Positions 1-9,424 of a stretch of 64,000 bases of DNA are shown here, piece by piece. Every line of letters begins with the position of its first letter. The stretch's first letter is position 1. The notes under the pieces are model-generated. The model was not told where the DNA came from. It did no database searches and saw nothing but the letters and a program-made list of their open reading frames with translations. Source of the stretch: Prorocentrum cordatum (lineage: Eukaryota > Sar > Dinophyceae > Prorocentrales > Prorocentraceae); NCBI GenBank assembly GCA_963575745.1, contig CAUYUJ010019948.1, positions 1,090,483 to 1,154,482 of the forward strand, in the 5' to 3' direction. Both the position numbers and the translations under genes were made by a program.

Positions 1-1093
1 CTCCCCATCACCACCTCGCTGCTACAACACACCCTCATCGCCTGCCTGACCCCTCCACCCAAGTCACCCCGTCGCTCCTGCACGAGGCCGCCGCCGCTGG
101 GCGCGGGCGCCACGGGCCCTCGAGCCTCCGCTGGCCCCCCTGGCGTTGGCAGCTGCTCCGCAGGTCCCGCGGCGCTGCTCTGTTGGGGCCGCTCCACGCT
201 GTCTGCAGGCGGTTCTGCGCTAGCGTATGCTGGCGGGCCCTCCGCAAGGCTGGCACTAGCATCGGGGCTGCTGCTGGGTGCGATCAGCGGCCGCCGCTGC
301 TGGGCCCTGCTGGGTGCTGGTCGCGAGGCGGTGCTGCTGCGCGCGAACGGCGGCTCCACTCCGCCAGCTGGCACGCGCTGCGGCGCTGCGCTGGGCCGCG
401 GAGCGCGGCTCGCCGCATGCAGCGGCGTGCGCGTCGGGGCGCACGGCAGCGTGAGGAAGGGCGTCTCGGGCGACGGCGGCGCGGGGGTCTCGGTCAAGAC
501 CAGGGGCAGCGTGCCTGACAGCCACGGGGTGGGAGAGAGGGAGCTGAAGGGATGAGGGATGGGAAATAGGAGAAGAGATGGACCCCGCCTCGATCCCCAG
601 CGTCGGGCACGGGCGTCTCCTCATCGTCGCTCACGGGCGGGAGGACCTCGCAAACTTTCTGCACCAAGCGATCGGCCGCGAGGCTCATCTCGGAAGGGTG
701 CACGCTGTCGGTCTCCATCCGCCACGAGCCTATGCAGTCGCCGTCCTCTGCCTTGACCTGCACGCTGTCTGGCGTCTCCGTAGCCGCGCTGCGGTCGTCG
801 TCGCCTGTTGGCTGGGTCGCGCCGACTGGCATGGCCATCATGGCGAGGTGGGCGTCGACCTGCGGTTGGCTGGCAGGTTCGGTCGGCATGTCCTCGTCAG
901 CGCTCTCGGTTGGCGAATGCTGCGGCCGTTCTCCAACGGCGTCGGGCTGCTCCGACCTCACGGCGGCGTCTGGCTGCACCTCCCCCAAGGCGGCGCCTGG
1001 CGGCGTCTGGCTGCCTCTCTCCAAGGGCAGCTCCTCGATAGCTGCGTCGGGCGGCTCCTCGCGAGCCTCCGCCATCGGCGGTTCCGAACTCAT
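1..1093 (-). CDS. gene A: disordered acidic/Pro-rich protein, two exons, runs off the window
   Basis: Not recognised as a family. The first visible exon (1093 down to 589) opens with an ATG at 1091-1093 and encodes an acidic, Glu/Asp/Pro/Ser-rich chain with no hydrophobic core. The second exon (514 down to about base 1) is Pro/Ala/Arg-rich and stays open to the window edge. They join in phase 1 across a 74-nt intron (515-588) that begins GCGGGGTCC and ends TGTCAG followed by G. This is the GC-AG type known from dinoflagellates. In the other two frames the second exon is either closed early or gives a repetitive Arg/Ala chain, which supports the join. The protein is probably intrinsically disordered; its role is unknown. 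The true start may lie further upstream, because no leader acceptor was identified, and the second exon may end at one of several GT sites below base 60. The exon frame is moderately secure; the gene model is tentative. Confidence 0.5.
515..588 (-). other. intron of gene A, GC-AG, 74 nt
   Basis: Begins GCGGGGTCC and ends TGTCAG with G as the next exon base. Phase 1 is preserved on both sides. The same GCGGGGT start recurs in the intron at 8344-8424 of a different gene. Confidence 0.5.
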
Positions 1094-1335
1094 GCTCTCG
1101 CTGCGGTGCGCGGGTGCACGATCGGCGCACAGTGCGCCGAAAACAGGCGCGGGCCCTCTCGGGGCCAAACGGCTGACGGGCTGACCCGTGCAGTGGGGCG
1201 TTGGCGATGACCCAACTTCAATCGAAAGGGGGCCCGACTGAGGAGGACGATGAATATCAAAGGACTGAGGGGCAGGAGAGGTGGGGAGGCCGAGAGGGGG
1301 GAATGATGAGGACGAGGCGGAGGAATCTAGCTCGA

Positions 1336-1450
1336 GGAGGAGGCGGGGGAGGAGGAGAAAGAGGAGGAGGAGGAGGAGGAGGAGGAGGAGGAGACGGAGG
1401 AGGAGGAGGAGGAGGAGGAGGAGGAGGAGGAGAAGGAGGAGGAGGATGAG
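1336..1450. repeat. (GGA)n purine tract
   Basis: About 115 bases of GGA units with single-base interruptions. It lies between gene A and the last exon of gene B. Poly-Gly and poly-Arg (plus) or poly-Pro and poly-Leu (minus) reading frames across it are artefacts. Bases 1500-1960 beside it hold no gene I can recognise. Confidence 0.9.
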
Positions 1451-1963
1451 AGAGGGAGCAGCTTGTGCGTTCAAAAAACACTCGGCAGGTCCAGGACGAG
1501 CACACAGGGGACATATGCGTGGGCCTGTCGGCGCGCCGCCAACCACCTCCTCCACCACCCCTCGTCATTCGCAGCCAATCCTCAACCTCCTTCCTTCCCT
1601 CATCCCTCCCCTAGTCCTTAATTCTCCTGGTCTTCCTCACCATCATCCCTCACCTCGCCTCCTTATCGCGCCGCCATCAAGCGCCTTCCCCCTCTCCCCC
1701 AATGGGAGGGGAGGGGGAATGTGGATTGGGCTCGGTTCTCATCATCCTTGTCCTCATGCAAGCACGCTCGGTTTCTGGCGAACCGACCCTGCGCTGTGAT
1801 GATAGCGCAGGCGGGCGTGCGAAAGAGTGCGCCCGTCGATCCGACCAGCACCTGCATGCGGTAAACTCGGCCTGACCGACCTTGTAGCGTGAAGCTCGGT
1901 CGGTCGATGGCCTGTCGATCGGGAGCGACCCGAGCAAGCTAGACAAGCTTGCACGGTGCCCGA

Positions 1964-2323
1964 TCAGAACCCGTCGAAGAGGCCCGTGGGGATGCCGCCC
2001 TCCTCGGCTGCGTTGTCGTCGCTGTCCACCTGGCAGGTCTCGGCGCCGTTGCTGGCGGGGGCGGCGCCGCTGCTGGCCGGGGCGGCGGCGCAGCTGGTGG
2101 CGGGAGCGGCGCCGCTGCTGGCGGACGCTGCAGGTGCTGCAGCGCCACCGCTGGAAGATGCCGCCATGGTCACCTCGCGGTTGACGACGATGACGGGCTT
2201 GTCGATCTTCTCTGTGCTCTCATCGTCATCTCTCGGGGCCTCCTGCTGGCTAGCCTTGGCGCGCTTGGCAGCGCTGCACGGCTGCTCCTCGCCCTCCTGC
2301 ATGTCGCCGTCGTCGGGCGGCTC
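1964..2323 (-). CDS. gene B, last exon (acidic/Ala-Ser-rich C-terminus)
   Basis: Open exon of 360 nt ending in a stop at 1964-1966. The acceptor is CCCGCAG followed by GAG, giving phase 0 entry. It encodes an acidic stretch (PPDDGDMQEGEE), a Lys/Arg-containing segment, the sequence KIDKPVIVVNREVT, then an imperfect duplicated Ala/Ser block of the type SSGAAPATS, and an acidic tail ending GLFDGF. No domain is recognised. The phase and the GC-AG pattern allow a direct join to the exon ending at 2791. The 467-nt intron between them carries a TCC tract at 2350-2395. The stop and the natural-looking tail suggest that this is the end of the gene. The exon is likely real; its function is unknown. 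Confidence 0.5.
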   Translation of the reverse strand, partial: EPPDDGDMQEGEEQPCSAAKRAKASQQEAPRDDDESTEKIDKPVIVVNREVTMAASSSGGAAAPAASASSGAAPATSCAAAPASSGAAPASNGAETCQVDSDDNAAEEGGIPTGLFDGF

Positions 2324-2790
2324 CTGCGGGCGACTTCACACTCTGAAATATCCTCCTCCTCCTCCTCCTCCTCCTCCTCCTCCTCCTCCTGCTCCTCGTC
2401 GTCGGCCTCATCCTCCTCCTCGCCTACGCCCTCTCGCGCGTCTTCTACCACTGGCGGATTCCCTCGTCGATCTTCTCGGTCACTTGCCTTCTCCTACATC
2501 CTCCCTCCCTCTCTTCCATTCGTTTCATCCCCTCATCTCGTCCACTCTTCTCCTCCTCCTATCTCTTCCTTGTCTCATCCTACCTTCCCCCTCTGTACGC
2601 CCATCATCCCCACACGGCCCCCTTCCCCGCGGACACGCCTTGGGTTGGGAATTCCCATTAGGCACCGCCAGGCGGCCCCCCACTCAGCGGAGTTGCCCCA
2701 CCACCCACGCCAATTTGGATCTCCGCCCGATGTACTGGTCGGTCCTCCGCTGCCGCTGGACGCGCAGCTGCCGCCGACTGCCGCGTGGGC

Positions 2791-3285
2791 CTCTTGAGCA
2801 CGCCGCCGGCCGCCGCGCGGGCTCTGGGGAGCTGCCGCCGAGCTCTTGCCCATGCTGATGAGCCACTGCTTCTTGAGCTCCTTGCAGTCGTCCTGCGACT
2901 TGCCAGCGCAGTACTGCGAGGCCACCGAACACATGAAGTTCTTCGCCTGCTCCTCGACCGCCTCGCCCTCCAAGTCCTTGTACTGCAGCTCCATGAGGTG
3001 CTTGGGCCGACTGCCCGCGCCGCCCTGCTTGTGCCAGAGCGCGAGCCACTTGGCGGCCTTCTTCGTCACGAACGTGACCGTCACCTTGCCGCCGTCCTGG
3101 TGGACGCCTGTGAACGCCAACGCCTTGCCGTCGGGCTCCGCGAGGAACTGCGCGTTCGTGTTCGGCACGCGCCACTGCATGCCGTCGGGCCAGCAGCACA
3201 GGATCCACGTGTCGGAGCCGGATCGCCTGCCGACCGTGTACTGCGGCGCCGACGTGGGATCGCCCGCCTTCCTGCGCCAGCCAGC
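2791..3285 (-). CDS. gene B, internal exon (WILCCWPDG / WLALWHKQ region)
   Basis: This is the most protein-like exon of the cluster. It encodes a globular-looking segment with regular hydrophobic and aromatic residues (DTWILCCWPDGMQWRVP, GGKVTVTFVTKKAAKWLALW) and then a Cys/Lys-rich helix (NFMCSVASQYCAGKSQDDCKELKKQW). The acceptor is GCGAG followed by GCTGG in phase 0. A GC donor after the codon GAG at 2791-2793 gives phase 0 exit, matching the next exon. I do not recognise the family; it may be a small beta-rich domain. An alternative end further downstream, near 2730, cannot be excluded. Poly-Ser/Arg reading on either side comes from the flanking TCC tracts, which belong to introns. Confidence 0.55.
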
Positions 3286-3311
3286 CTCGCGCGGGGAGGG
3301 CGGGGTGGGGG

Positions 3312-3790
3312 TGGGGGGCATCCTCCTCCTCCCCCTCCTCCTCGTCCTCCTCCTCCTCATCCTTTTCTTCGCCCTCCTTCTTTTCCTCCTTGCCCTCCTT
3401 CTCCTCATCGGCCATTCCTCCTCCTCCGCCTCCCCCTCCCCCTTCTTCTCCACATTTATAAGTCTCCTCCTCGTTATCACATCGCCCTCTCCTTCGCCCG
3501 CGTGCCCCCCTCCCATCGTCCGCGCCCTCACGCGGCAATCGCGATTGTCCTCATCATCGTCATCATCATAATCATCATCATCATCGGCATCACCACCACC
3601 ATCGTCATCAACGTCACCACCATCACAAATGATATCAGCGTCGTCGTCATCGGCACCATCGCCATCACCAGCATCGCCCATCATCAGTCATATTTCGTCG
3701 CCCCCATCCTCCTCCTCCCAATCCTCCTCCTCCTCCTCCTCCTCCTTCTCCTCCTCCTCCCTCCGATCCTCGTCCAGCCTCCTCGTCCTC
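3312..3790. repeat. TCC/ATC-rich low-complexity block inside gene B intron
   Basis: TCC tracts at 3320-3445 and 3705-3790 are joined by a CATCATCAT/CACCACCAT stretch at 3550-3700. On the transcribed (minus) strand this is a purine-rich intron filling. No coding signal was seen inside it. Confidence 0.8.
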
Positions 3791-3866
3791 CTCCCTCCGA
3801 CCCCCCCCATCGAACCCCTCCCCCTCCTCACCGCGCCCTCCCCATCTCATTCTCCGTGTCGCCTAC

Positions 3867-4258
3867 CTCCTCCTGTTTCTTCCTCGCACTCCCTCTTAAT
3901 CCAATCCCTGCGGGCCTGCATGCGATCGTCCCAGCCCAGGTCCCAGCCGTTCATGGTCATGATCTTCTCGAGCTCCGACCTGCCTGGGCGGCCCACTGCA
4001 GCTGCAGGCCTCCTCTTGAGAGCGGGCGCTTCCTGGCCGCCAAGCTCCTCTGCTGCGCCGCCCTCAAGCTCCTCTGCTGCGCCGCCCTCTGGTGCCTCCG
4101 CGGCTCGCGAGCCGCCGAGCTCCTCCTCCTCCTCCTCGTCATCTGCCTCGAAGCTCTCGGGCTGCTCTGGTGAATTCAAGCAGCCAGGCTCGGAGCCGTC
4201 GTCATCGGCCTCATCCGCGGAGTCGTCCGCGAACGCTGCAGCCCACTTCGGCACCCTC
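3867..4258 (-). CDS. gene B, internal exon (acidic, ends MNGWDLGWDDRMQARRDW)
   Basis: Open exon with acceptor ACCAGCAG followed by GAGGG and a GT donor (GGTAGGC) after base 3867. It encodes VPKWAAAFADD, a long Asp/Glu-rich run with a duplicated EGGAAEELGG-type unit, a short basic segment, and then a predicted helix with several Trp residues (MTMNGWDLGWDDRMQARRDW). The acidic run suggests a disordered nuclear or scaffold protein, but this is a guess. The phase of the GT donor does not match the next exon in a simple way, so either a different GA/GC donor is used or an exon is missing between them. The exon identity is moderately supported; its order in the transcript is inferred. Confidence 0.42.
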
Positions 4259-4561
4259 CTGCTGGTGTTGGGGCAGACAACAATGCAGGGGGAGAAGCGG
4301 GCATATGGGTCGACGACGGCACGATGAAGACGATCGGTGGAGGTCGGGCTCAACAGGTGATGGGGGCCCAACGGGCCCCAATCCCATGAAAATCGAATTT
4401 CCCCCAATTCCTTCCCCTCGCTCCTACTCGTTCGTCCTCCACCGATCGTCTTCATCGTGCCGTCGTCGGCCCATCTGCCCGCTCCTCCCCCTGAAGATCC
4501 CCCATGCCCCTCCCCTCCTGCCCCCTCTCAGGGAGAGAGGGGGGGGTACAGAGGGTGAAGG

Positions 4562-4745
4562 TGGTTGCACCCGTTCGGTCTTGGCCGTCACAGCCACCGC
4601 GACGTGCCGCAGCATGGTCCGCACCATGTTGGCCGCGTCGGTGGACCACTGGTCGGCCTCGGGCCCGAGGTGCCAGCCTGGCCTCTGCTGCGCGATCTGC
4701 TGCATGGCCTCCTCGGGATCGCCCCAAAGCAGACCGTGCGGAACC
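4562..4745 (-). CDS. gene B, candidate internal exon (EEAMQQIAQQRPGWHLGPEADQ)
   Basis: Open minus-strand frame of about 60 codons reading LLWGDPEEAMQQIAQQ, then GWHLGPEADQWSTDAANMV, then a hydrophobic helix RTMLRHVAVAVTAKTERV. Residue choice is protein-like and contrasts with the repeat sequence on both sides. The donor is near GAACGGGTGCAA. I could not fix an acceptor: there is no good AG within 30 bases upstream. No family is recognised. It is placed in gene B only by strand and order. Confidence 0.35.
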
Positions 4746-4827
4746 GGGCGCGCGGCATGGCACAGCACAGCATTAACACGAAAGTTTTTGAAGGGCTGCG
4801 TAGCAATTCACAGCTATAGCGTCGCGC

Positions 4828-4995
4828 CGAACGCTCGGACTTACTTGCGTTGCATGGCATTGCATAGCACTGCACGGCATTGCATCGCATGGCATAGCAT
4901 TGCATTGGCGCAAGTCGTAGCAAAGCGGTGCATAGCAAACCGTACCACGATGTATTGCAACTCGCTCCGTGGCACAACGTAGCATAGAACAGCGT
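4828..4995. repeat. GCATTGCAT / GCATAGCAT degenerate short tandem repeat
   Basis: About 170 bases of 5-10 nt units such as GCATTGCATAGCACTGCA. A similar stretch occurs at 30360-30445. No coding signal. Confidence 0.7.
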
Positions 4996-5044
4996 AGCGT
5001 ACTCCTCCCCTCCTTCCTCCCCCTCCTCCTTTCCTCCCGCGGGT

Positions 5045-5129
5045 CCTTCGCGGCCCTCGGCGTCACCGATGTGGCGACGGCGCGCGTCGCCTGGAGCAGC
5101 GCCGTGTGCTTCACGAGCTGCTTCGCATC
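5045..5129 (-). CDS. gene B, candidate short exon (KQLVKHTALLQATRAVATSV)
   Basis: A short open exon after the acceptor CCCTAG followed by GATGCG. It encodes an amphipathic helix (KQLVKHTALLQATRAVATSV). A GT donor (GTGACG) would end it near 5071; otherwise it ends near 5045. It lies just downstream (minus sense) of a long TCC/GGA tract. Family unknown. Confidence 0.35.
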
Positions 5130-5153
5130 CTAGGGCTGGAGGGCGGGGTGGAT

Positions 5154-5420
5154 CCTCCTCCTCCTCCTCCTCCCCCTCCCCCTCCTCCTCGTCCTCCTCC
5201 TCCTCCTCCTCCTCCTGCTCCTCCTCCTCCTCCTCCTCCCCCCTCCCGTCCCCCTCCTTACCCTGCCTTCCGTTCTCCTCTTCCTCTTCCTCATCGGCCC
5301 TCCTCGACCCTTATCCCTCCTCATCCTCATCCTTCTCGACTCCTCCTTCTCGACTCCTCCTTCCTCCCTCCTCCTCCTCCCCCTCCTCCTCGTCCTTCTC
5401 CCCCTCCCTCCCCCTTGTCC
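5154..5420. repeat. (TCC)n pyrimidine tract
   Basis: About 265 bases of TCC/CCT units with interruptions. It is a purine tract on the minus (gene B) strand and lies between two gene B exon candidates. Confidence 0.9.
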
Positions 5421-5434
5421 TCCTTCTCTTTTAA

Positions 5435-5554
5435 CCCGCGGTCCAGCGGGGCGTCCAGCTTCGTGGCGTAAGCCACGCTGTCCGCCTCCGCGACGTGGGG
5501 GCCCCACAGCTCGGCGAGCACGGTCGCGCCGTCGAAGCTCGGCCGCTTGCCGCC
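5435..5554 (-). CDS. gene B, candidate exon (PSFDGATVLAELWGPHVAEA)
   Basis: The acceptor CCCCGCAG followed by GGC enters in phase 0. The exon reads PSFDGATVLAELWGPHVAEA, then DSVAYATKLDAPLDR, and is clearly protein-like. Possible donors are GGTTAA at 5436/5435 or a GC site after KLD; the latter keeps phase 0 with the next candidate exon. A further upstream segment with the start-like MAPKKARILF lies near 5600-5725, next to a GGA tract, but its limits are unclear. Family not recognised. Confidence 0.42.
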
Positions 5555-5719
5555 CTGCGGGGGAGGGGGGCGGCGAGGAGGGGGAAATCGTGGGGGAGGG
5601 AAGAGGATGCGCGCCTTCTTGGGCGCCATGGGGCGCACCCGCGAGCCCGCCGCGGCGCCGCGCCGCACCCTGGCCCCCGCGGGGCTCTCGAGGGTTCGCG
5701 GCTGCCCCGCGGCGGCGGA

Positions 5720-5918
5720 GCGGAAGAGGGGTCGAAGGAGGAGGAGGAGGAAAGGGGCGAGGAAACGCAGGAGAAAATTTGAAGACAAGAAGAGGAGGAC
5801 CGAGGAGGAGGAGAAGAGGAAGAGGAAGAGGAACAGGGGGAGCGAGGAGGAGGGATCGAGGAGGAGGAGGAGGAGGAGGAGGAGGAGAGGAGGGAGAGGA
5901 GGAGGAGGAGGAGGATAG
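5720..5918. repeat. (GGA)n purine tract
   Basis: GGA/GAA-rich run on the plus strand (pyrimidine tract on the gene B strand), upstream of the first gene B exon candidates. Confidence 0.85.
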
Positions 5919-5984
5919 AAGTATATTATGTTTTTGGGCTTGGTACAGCGGCATCTAACAGCTAGAATAGCTGACATACACACT

Positions 5985-6100
5985 GTATACCTATATGTAT
6001 GGTTGTATTACTATATATATATATAGTTGTACAACAATATGTATAGTTGTACAACTATATATATAGTTGTTCAACAACCACAACTATATTATAGTTGTGC
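5985..6100. repeat. AT-rich palindromic TATAGTTGTACAACTATA repeats
   Basis: Several overlapping copies of TATAGTTGTACAAC and its reverse complement, separated by (TA)n, form nested inverted repeats in otherwise GC-rich DNA. Confidence 0.75.
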
Positions 6101-6359
6101 GCAACCTCAGGGCACCCCCTTGTGCGCGCCGCCAACTGTGGCCGAGCAGGGGTCCAGGCCTCTGGGGGCCCGCGGCGTGCACGAGCGAGGAGCGACGGCG
6201 CCCGGGGTCCGGGTCCGCAGCCCGCGGGGGGGGGCGGCGAGCGGCGAGCTCCCCGCCTCGGCGCGGAGGCTCGCGGGCGGGTGGACCTCCCGTCCGCGGG
6301 CCGGACTTGTCCCCGGATAGATCTCTGCGGCGAGCGGGGGGGGTGGGGGTAAGGTGTAA

Positions 6360-6513
6360 GTCGGGCCTGTCCCTCCACATGGGGTGTATCCAAAAAAAGG
6401 AAAACTACATCATAGGGGGACGATTTCTGGAGCATGTTTGCAAATGGTTGGTGCATTTGTTGACCATGTTTAATGTTTCGTCCAACATCCGCCTGCAGGG
6501 GGACATGCCCGAC
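6360..6513. mobile_element. MITE-like element, family F (TIR GTCGGGC-TGTCC)
   Basis: Ends GTCGGGCCTGTCC and GGACATGCCCGAC are inverted repeats with one mismatch. The interior is AT-rich and shares TGTTGACCATGTTT with the copy at 20217. Other copies lie at 14858, 20217 and, partially, 52040. No coding capacity. Confidence 0.7.
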
Positions 6514-6535
6514 CTAAGGGTAAGTGAGACGGACA

Positions 6536-6650
6536 ACGCCTCCTCAGAAGGGTCGGAAGTCCCCAGGCCTCCTGAGAAGTTCCCTAAGCCTTCCCCGAAG
6601 ACAGAATAGCTGCTCAAAAGGCGCGAGGGCCTCTGAGAAGACCCGCGGCC
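6536..6650. repeat. dispersed repeat, family A (CTTCTGAGAAG type)
   Basis: Reads TCAGAAGGGTCGGAAGTCCC ... CTGAGAAGTTCCCTAAGCC ... AAAAGGCGCGAGGGC. The same ordered motifs recur near 12105, 19117, 22918, 23510, 25262, 48240, 49497 and 54155. Confidence 0.7.
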
Positions 6651-7090
6651 ATGAGATCTAAAAGTGTTTCAAATGAGAAGCCGTCCGCAGTGCCGGTTAG
6701 CACCGGAACGCGTTCCAGCTTCTGGCAGGACACCTTGCAAGAACTCGCTTGAGGTCGCATCGTGTCCCGGCAGGCCTTGTCTCAGTTCTTCCCAACATAC
6801 GTTGGCCGTGCAGTTCTCCAGAGGGTCTTTCCAAGCGTTTCCAGAGCTCCTTCGCTTCCAGAAGCTTCTGCCGTCTCGCTATCCGAGTTCTGGACACCAC
6901 AAGTGTCCATATCCAATGCAGCTTGGAATTTCGGGCTCCCTTCCCCGGAAACCCGAGGCGCACCGGATATAGATAAGAATCTGGCCCATAGATGCTCGAT
7001 TTATCCTTGTACAGTGCGCCTCGGCCTTTGGCGCCCTCAAAGTATGTCTAAGACGCACTGGATGTGGATACAAATCTTGCCCGCTTAATC
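6650..7090. other. non-coding stretch, nothing recognised
   Basis: Mixed-composition sequence without simple repeats or a convincing ORF. Confidence 0.4.
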
Positions 7091-7330
7091 GGGGGCCCCC
7101 AAACGGTTTGCTGACCACACCGCGTGGTCGGGAGTTTTGGGACGGGGGTCAATGCAAACGGGTCAGCCAGGTCGCTGGATCTTGAAGGATCAGAGGTGCA
7201 CTGACGCGGGCTTGCGCGCAGGATCCCGCAGCTCCGGCGACTGGGTCTCCGCGGTCCCAAATTGTTGTTGTTGTGCCTTGCGGTGAGGTCTTTGCGGATT
7301 TCGAGGTCACCGCCAGGTCTGTCAGTGACG
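7090..7330. repeat. dispersed repeats, families I and J
   Basis: Contains GGGGGCCCCCAAACGG followed by GACCACACCGCG (family I, also at 14440-14830 and 22100-22310). It also contains GGTCAATGCAAACGGG with GCAGGATC motifs (family J, also at 27136-27320). Confidence 0.6.
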
Positions 7331-7689
7331 TCTAGCCGCAGCGCCCAGTAATGGAACAGGCCGCGAACGCAGCGGGAGGGGCCGAAAGGGCCTGGAAAGG
7401 CAAAGCGAGCTCGTGCCTGCTCACACGCAGGTTCCGTCCCCGAGGCTCGGTTTCCCCGGGAAGGAGGTGTGCGGCGGGGAGGTTCCCGCCCCGCGAGGCG
7501 CGACGGGCGAGGAGGGGTTGCCTCTGGGTGGCCTGCTGTTGCCCCTCCCCCATCGCTCTGACATGAGCTCCCTCCCGTGTCCCTCTCGCGCTGGCGCTGC
7601 CGGCTCCTTGCAGTTTGTGCCGCGCGGCGGCGTAGAGAGGCAAGGGAGCGAGGAGCAATCAGGCGACGGCGAACGCGCCGGGTGGTTAC

Positions 7690-8130
7690 CAGGGCCGGCG
7701 GGACGAAGCAGGCGGTCGGCCAGGCGGGACGGGACACAGGTTGTGACCGCTGGCCGTAGGAGTGAGCATCTGCGGCGTCGGAGTGAGCCTCTGCGGCGTC
7801 TCTCGTTGTGGCCGTCGGAGTGAGCTTCTGCGGCGTCGAAAGGCTGGCAGCGGGATGCCCGCGGCCGCCCATCGGCGGCCGCTCGCGCGACTTGCGCGGA
7901 CGAGGGAGCCTCTCCATCGCGTGGCCCGCGGCTGGCGGCCCCTGCTGGCGCAGCGGCCCATGCTCGGGCGCGCGCTTCGTGCTGTCAGGGTGTGGCCCCC
8001 CCTGCGCGGCGGCCCCCTCTGTGTCTCGTCCCGCGGCGGCGCTGCGTGGGCCAGGCGCGCCTGGCCGCGTCACGGGCATGTGGCGCACCTCTCGTGCATC
8101 TGGGTCTGGAAGAAGTGTGGCCCCCGCCCC
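7690..8130 (-). CDS. gene C, exon 3 (Pro/Arg/Ala-rich)
   Basis: Open exon of 147 codons, entered in phase 0 from the acceptor CGCCCAG followed by GGGGCG. It exits in phase 0 at a GT donor (GTAACC) after the codon CTG at 7690-7692. It encodes a Pro/Arg/Gly/Ala-rich, probably disordered chain with a short internal duplication (DAAEAHS / DAADAHS). Both boundaries agree in phase with the preceding exon, which is the best argument for it. Function unknown. Downstream exons probably exist; a frame reading LFHYWALRLDVTDRPGGDLE near 7260-7350 is one candidate. Confidence 0.45.
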
Positions 8131-8235
8131 CTGGGCGTGTAGTTGCGTTGTTGGGGTGGGTGTTTCTGCTAGCTGCAAATCGCCCTCCCTGTTTTTTGTT
8201 TGCAATGCCAGCTGCGTGGTCATCCCCCCCCCCAC

Positions 8236-8343
8236 GCGCCGCATGACAAAAGGCGGCTCGCAAATCGGAAACCAGCACCGCATTCCTCCTGAAACCTCCG
8301 GGGTGCCTGGGCGCTCTGGCTTGAGCAGTCCACCTCGGACCTC
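8236..8343 (-). CDS. gene C, exon 2
   Basis: A 36-codon exon between acceptor GGCCGCAG|GAG and donor CGC|GTGGGG, phase 0 at both ends. It reads EVRGGLLKPERPGTPEVSGG and then MRCWFPICEPPFVMRR, a short Cys/Trp-containing segment. The GT-AG intron to exon 3 is 105 nt (8131-8235). The GC-AG intron from exon 1 is 81 nt (8344-8424) and starts GCGGGGTAGG, like the gene A intron. Family not recognised. Confidence 0.5.
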
Positions 8344-8424
8344 CTGCGGCCGCGTCGCCCTCGAGATTCGAATTCCGCGGTAGGGGGTATCTGTAGGTAT
8401 CAGAGCGTGAATTACCTACCCCGC

Positions 8425-8697
8425 TTTCGCTTCCAGGCAAAACCAAGTCATAGCACGCGCCTCCTTGTCAAGCGGCCTGACCAGTACAGGCCGTAGTTTG
8501 GCCTCGTTTGGTATCTCTTGGAAGCGAGGGTAGTCAAAAGCGAGGTAGGTGTGTTTTCCCCCTAAGGTATAGGGTGTATCATCCGGCCTTTCCCGGCGCA
8601 CAGTTCTACCCCGCCCCCGCGGCGCCCCAATAGAGCTCCCGATCGCGGTGGCCAGCACTCTGGGGGGGCCGCCGTGCCCCGGACGAGCCCGCGGGCT
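8425..8697 (-). CDS. gene C, exon 1 of the visible set (DDTPYTLGGKHTYLAFDY)
   Basis: Convincing coding sequence: RTVRRERPDDTPYTLGGKHT, YLAFDYPRFQEIPNEAKLRP and VLVRPLDKEARAMTWFCLEA run in one frame. The chosen donor is GC after codon AAA (8425-8427), which keeps phase 0 with exon 2. A GT site five bases further on would break the phase. The acceptor is taken as the AG near 8695 behind a C/T-rich run. The same frame continues upstream through a GGA tract (8741-8810) into SLAKIVAPASEPEVGIGSGA (about 8850-8950), which is likely another exon. No known domain was identified. Confidence 0.5.
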
Positions 8698-8740
8698 CGC
8701 CAGTAGGTAGCAGGGGAGGGCCCAGCGGTGGAGGGAGGGT

Positions 8741-8810
8741 GGAGGGATGGCGCGGGAGGAGGAGGAGGAGGAGGAGGAGGAGGAGGAGGACGAGGAGGAT
8801 GAGGAGGAGG
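8741..8810. repeat. (GGA)n tract
   Basis: GGA/GAC units between two gene C exon candidates; probably intronic. Confidence 0.85.
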
Positions 8811-9060
8811 GATGGCAGGGGTGGGCGGGAGGAGGGCGCGGGGGGTCTTCTGGCCTGTCCCAGGGTCCCCCCGGGGCCCCAGAGCCGATGCCGACCTCCG
8901 GCTCCGACGCAGGGGCCACGATTTTTGCCAGGCTCATGGGGCCCCAGTGGGGGAGGCGGGGTGTGTGATTGTCCGACCGTCGCTGCGCGTTTCGTTCCGC
9001 CTGCTCCAGCTGGGCCCTTCTCCGCTTCCCTTGGCTGAGAGTGGAGAAGCCGCCTCTCCC

Positions 9061-9230
9061 AGACACGCATACACAGACACGCACACACACACACACACGC
9101 ACACGCACACGCACACGCACACGCACACGCACACGCACACGCACACGCACACGCACGCGCAAAGGCACGCGCACACGCACACGCACACGCACACGCACGC
9201 GCACCCACACACACACACACACACACACGC
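9061..9230. repeat. (CACACG)n hexanucleotide satellite
   Basis: About 170 bases of CACACG and CACACA units. The Thr/His and Cys/Val reading frames through it are artefacts. Confidence 0.95.
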
Positions 9231-9359
9231 TGCGATTGTATGCAACTGATGGGAAATGTGGTTAATGGATGGGGCGACGAACATCCAGACCATGAGTGCA
9301 AGAGTGGTACTTGATTGAATGTGTGTCGAGTTGTTTGCGTCTCCCTGGGTCCCTTTATT

Positions 9360-9424
9360 GCGAAGGCCTTACGGCCGGTGCCGCCGACCCTGAATGGCGA
9401 CGACGACGACGACGACGACGACGA
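9360..9424. repeat. family K module: AAGGCCTTACGGCC plus (GAC)n
   Basis: The module GCGAAGGCCTTACGGCC, then GCCGCCGACCCTGA, then (GAC)n is nearly identical to 30279-30345. Confidence 0.7.

Noticed and set aside
9061-9260. Thr/His- and Cys/Val-rich ORFs
   Set aside because: Translations of the CACACG satellite.
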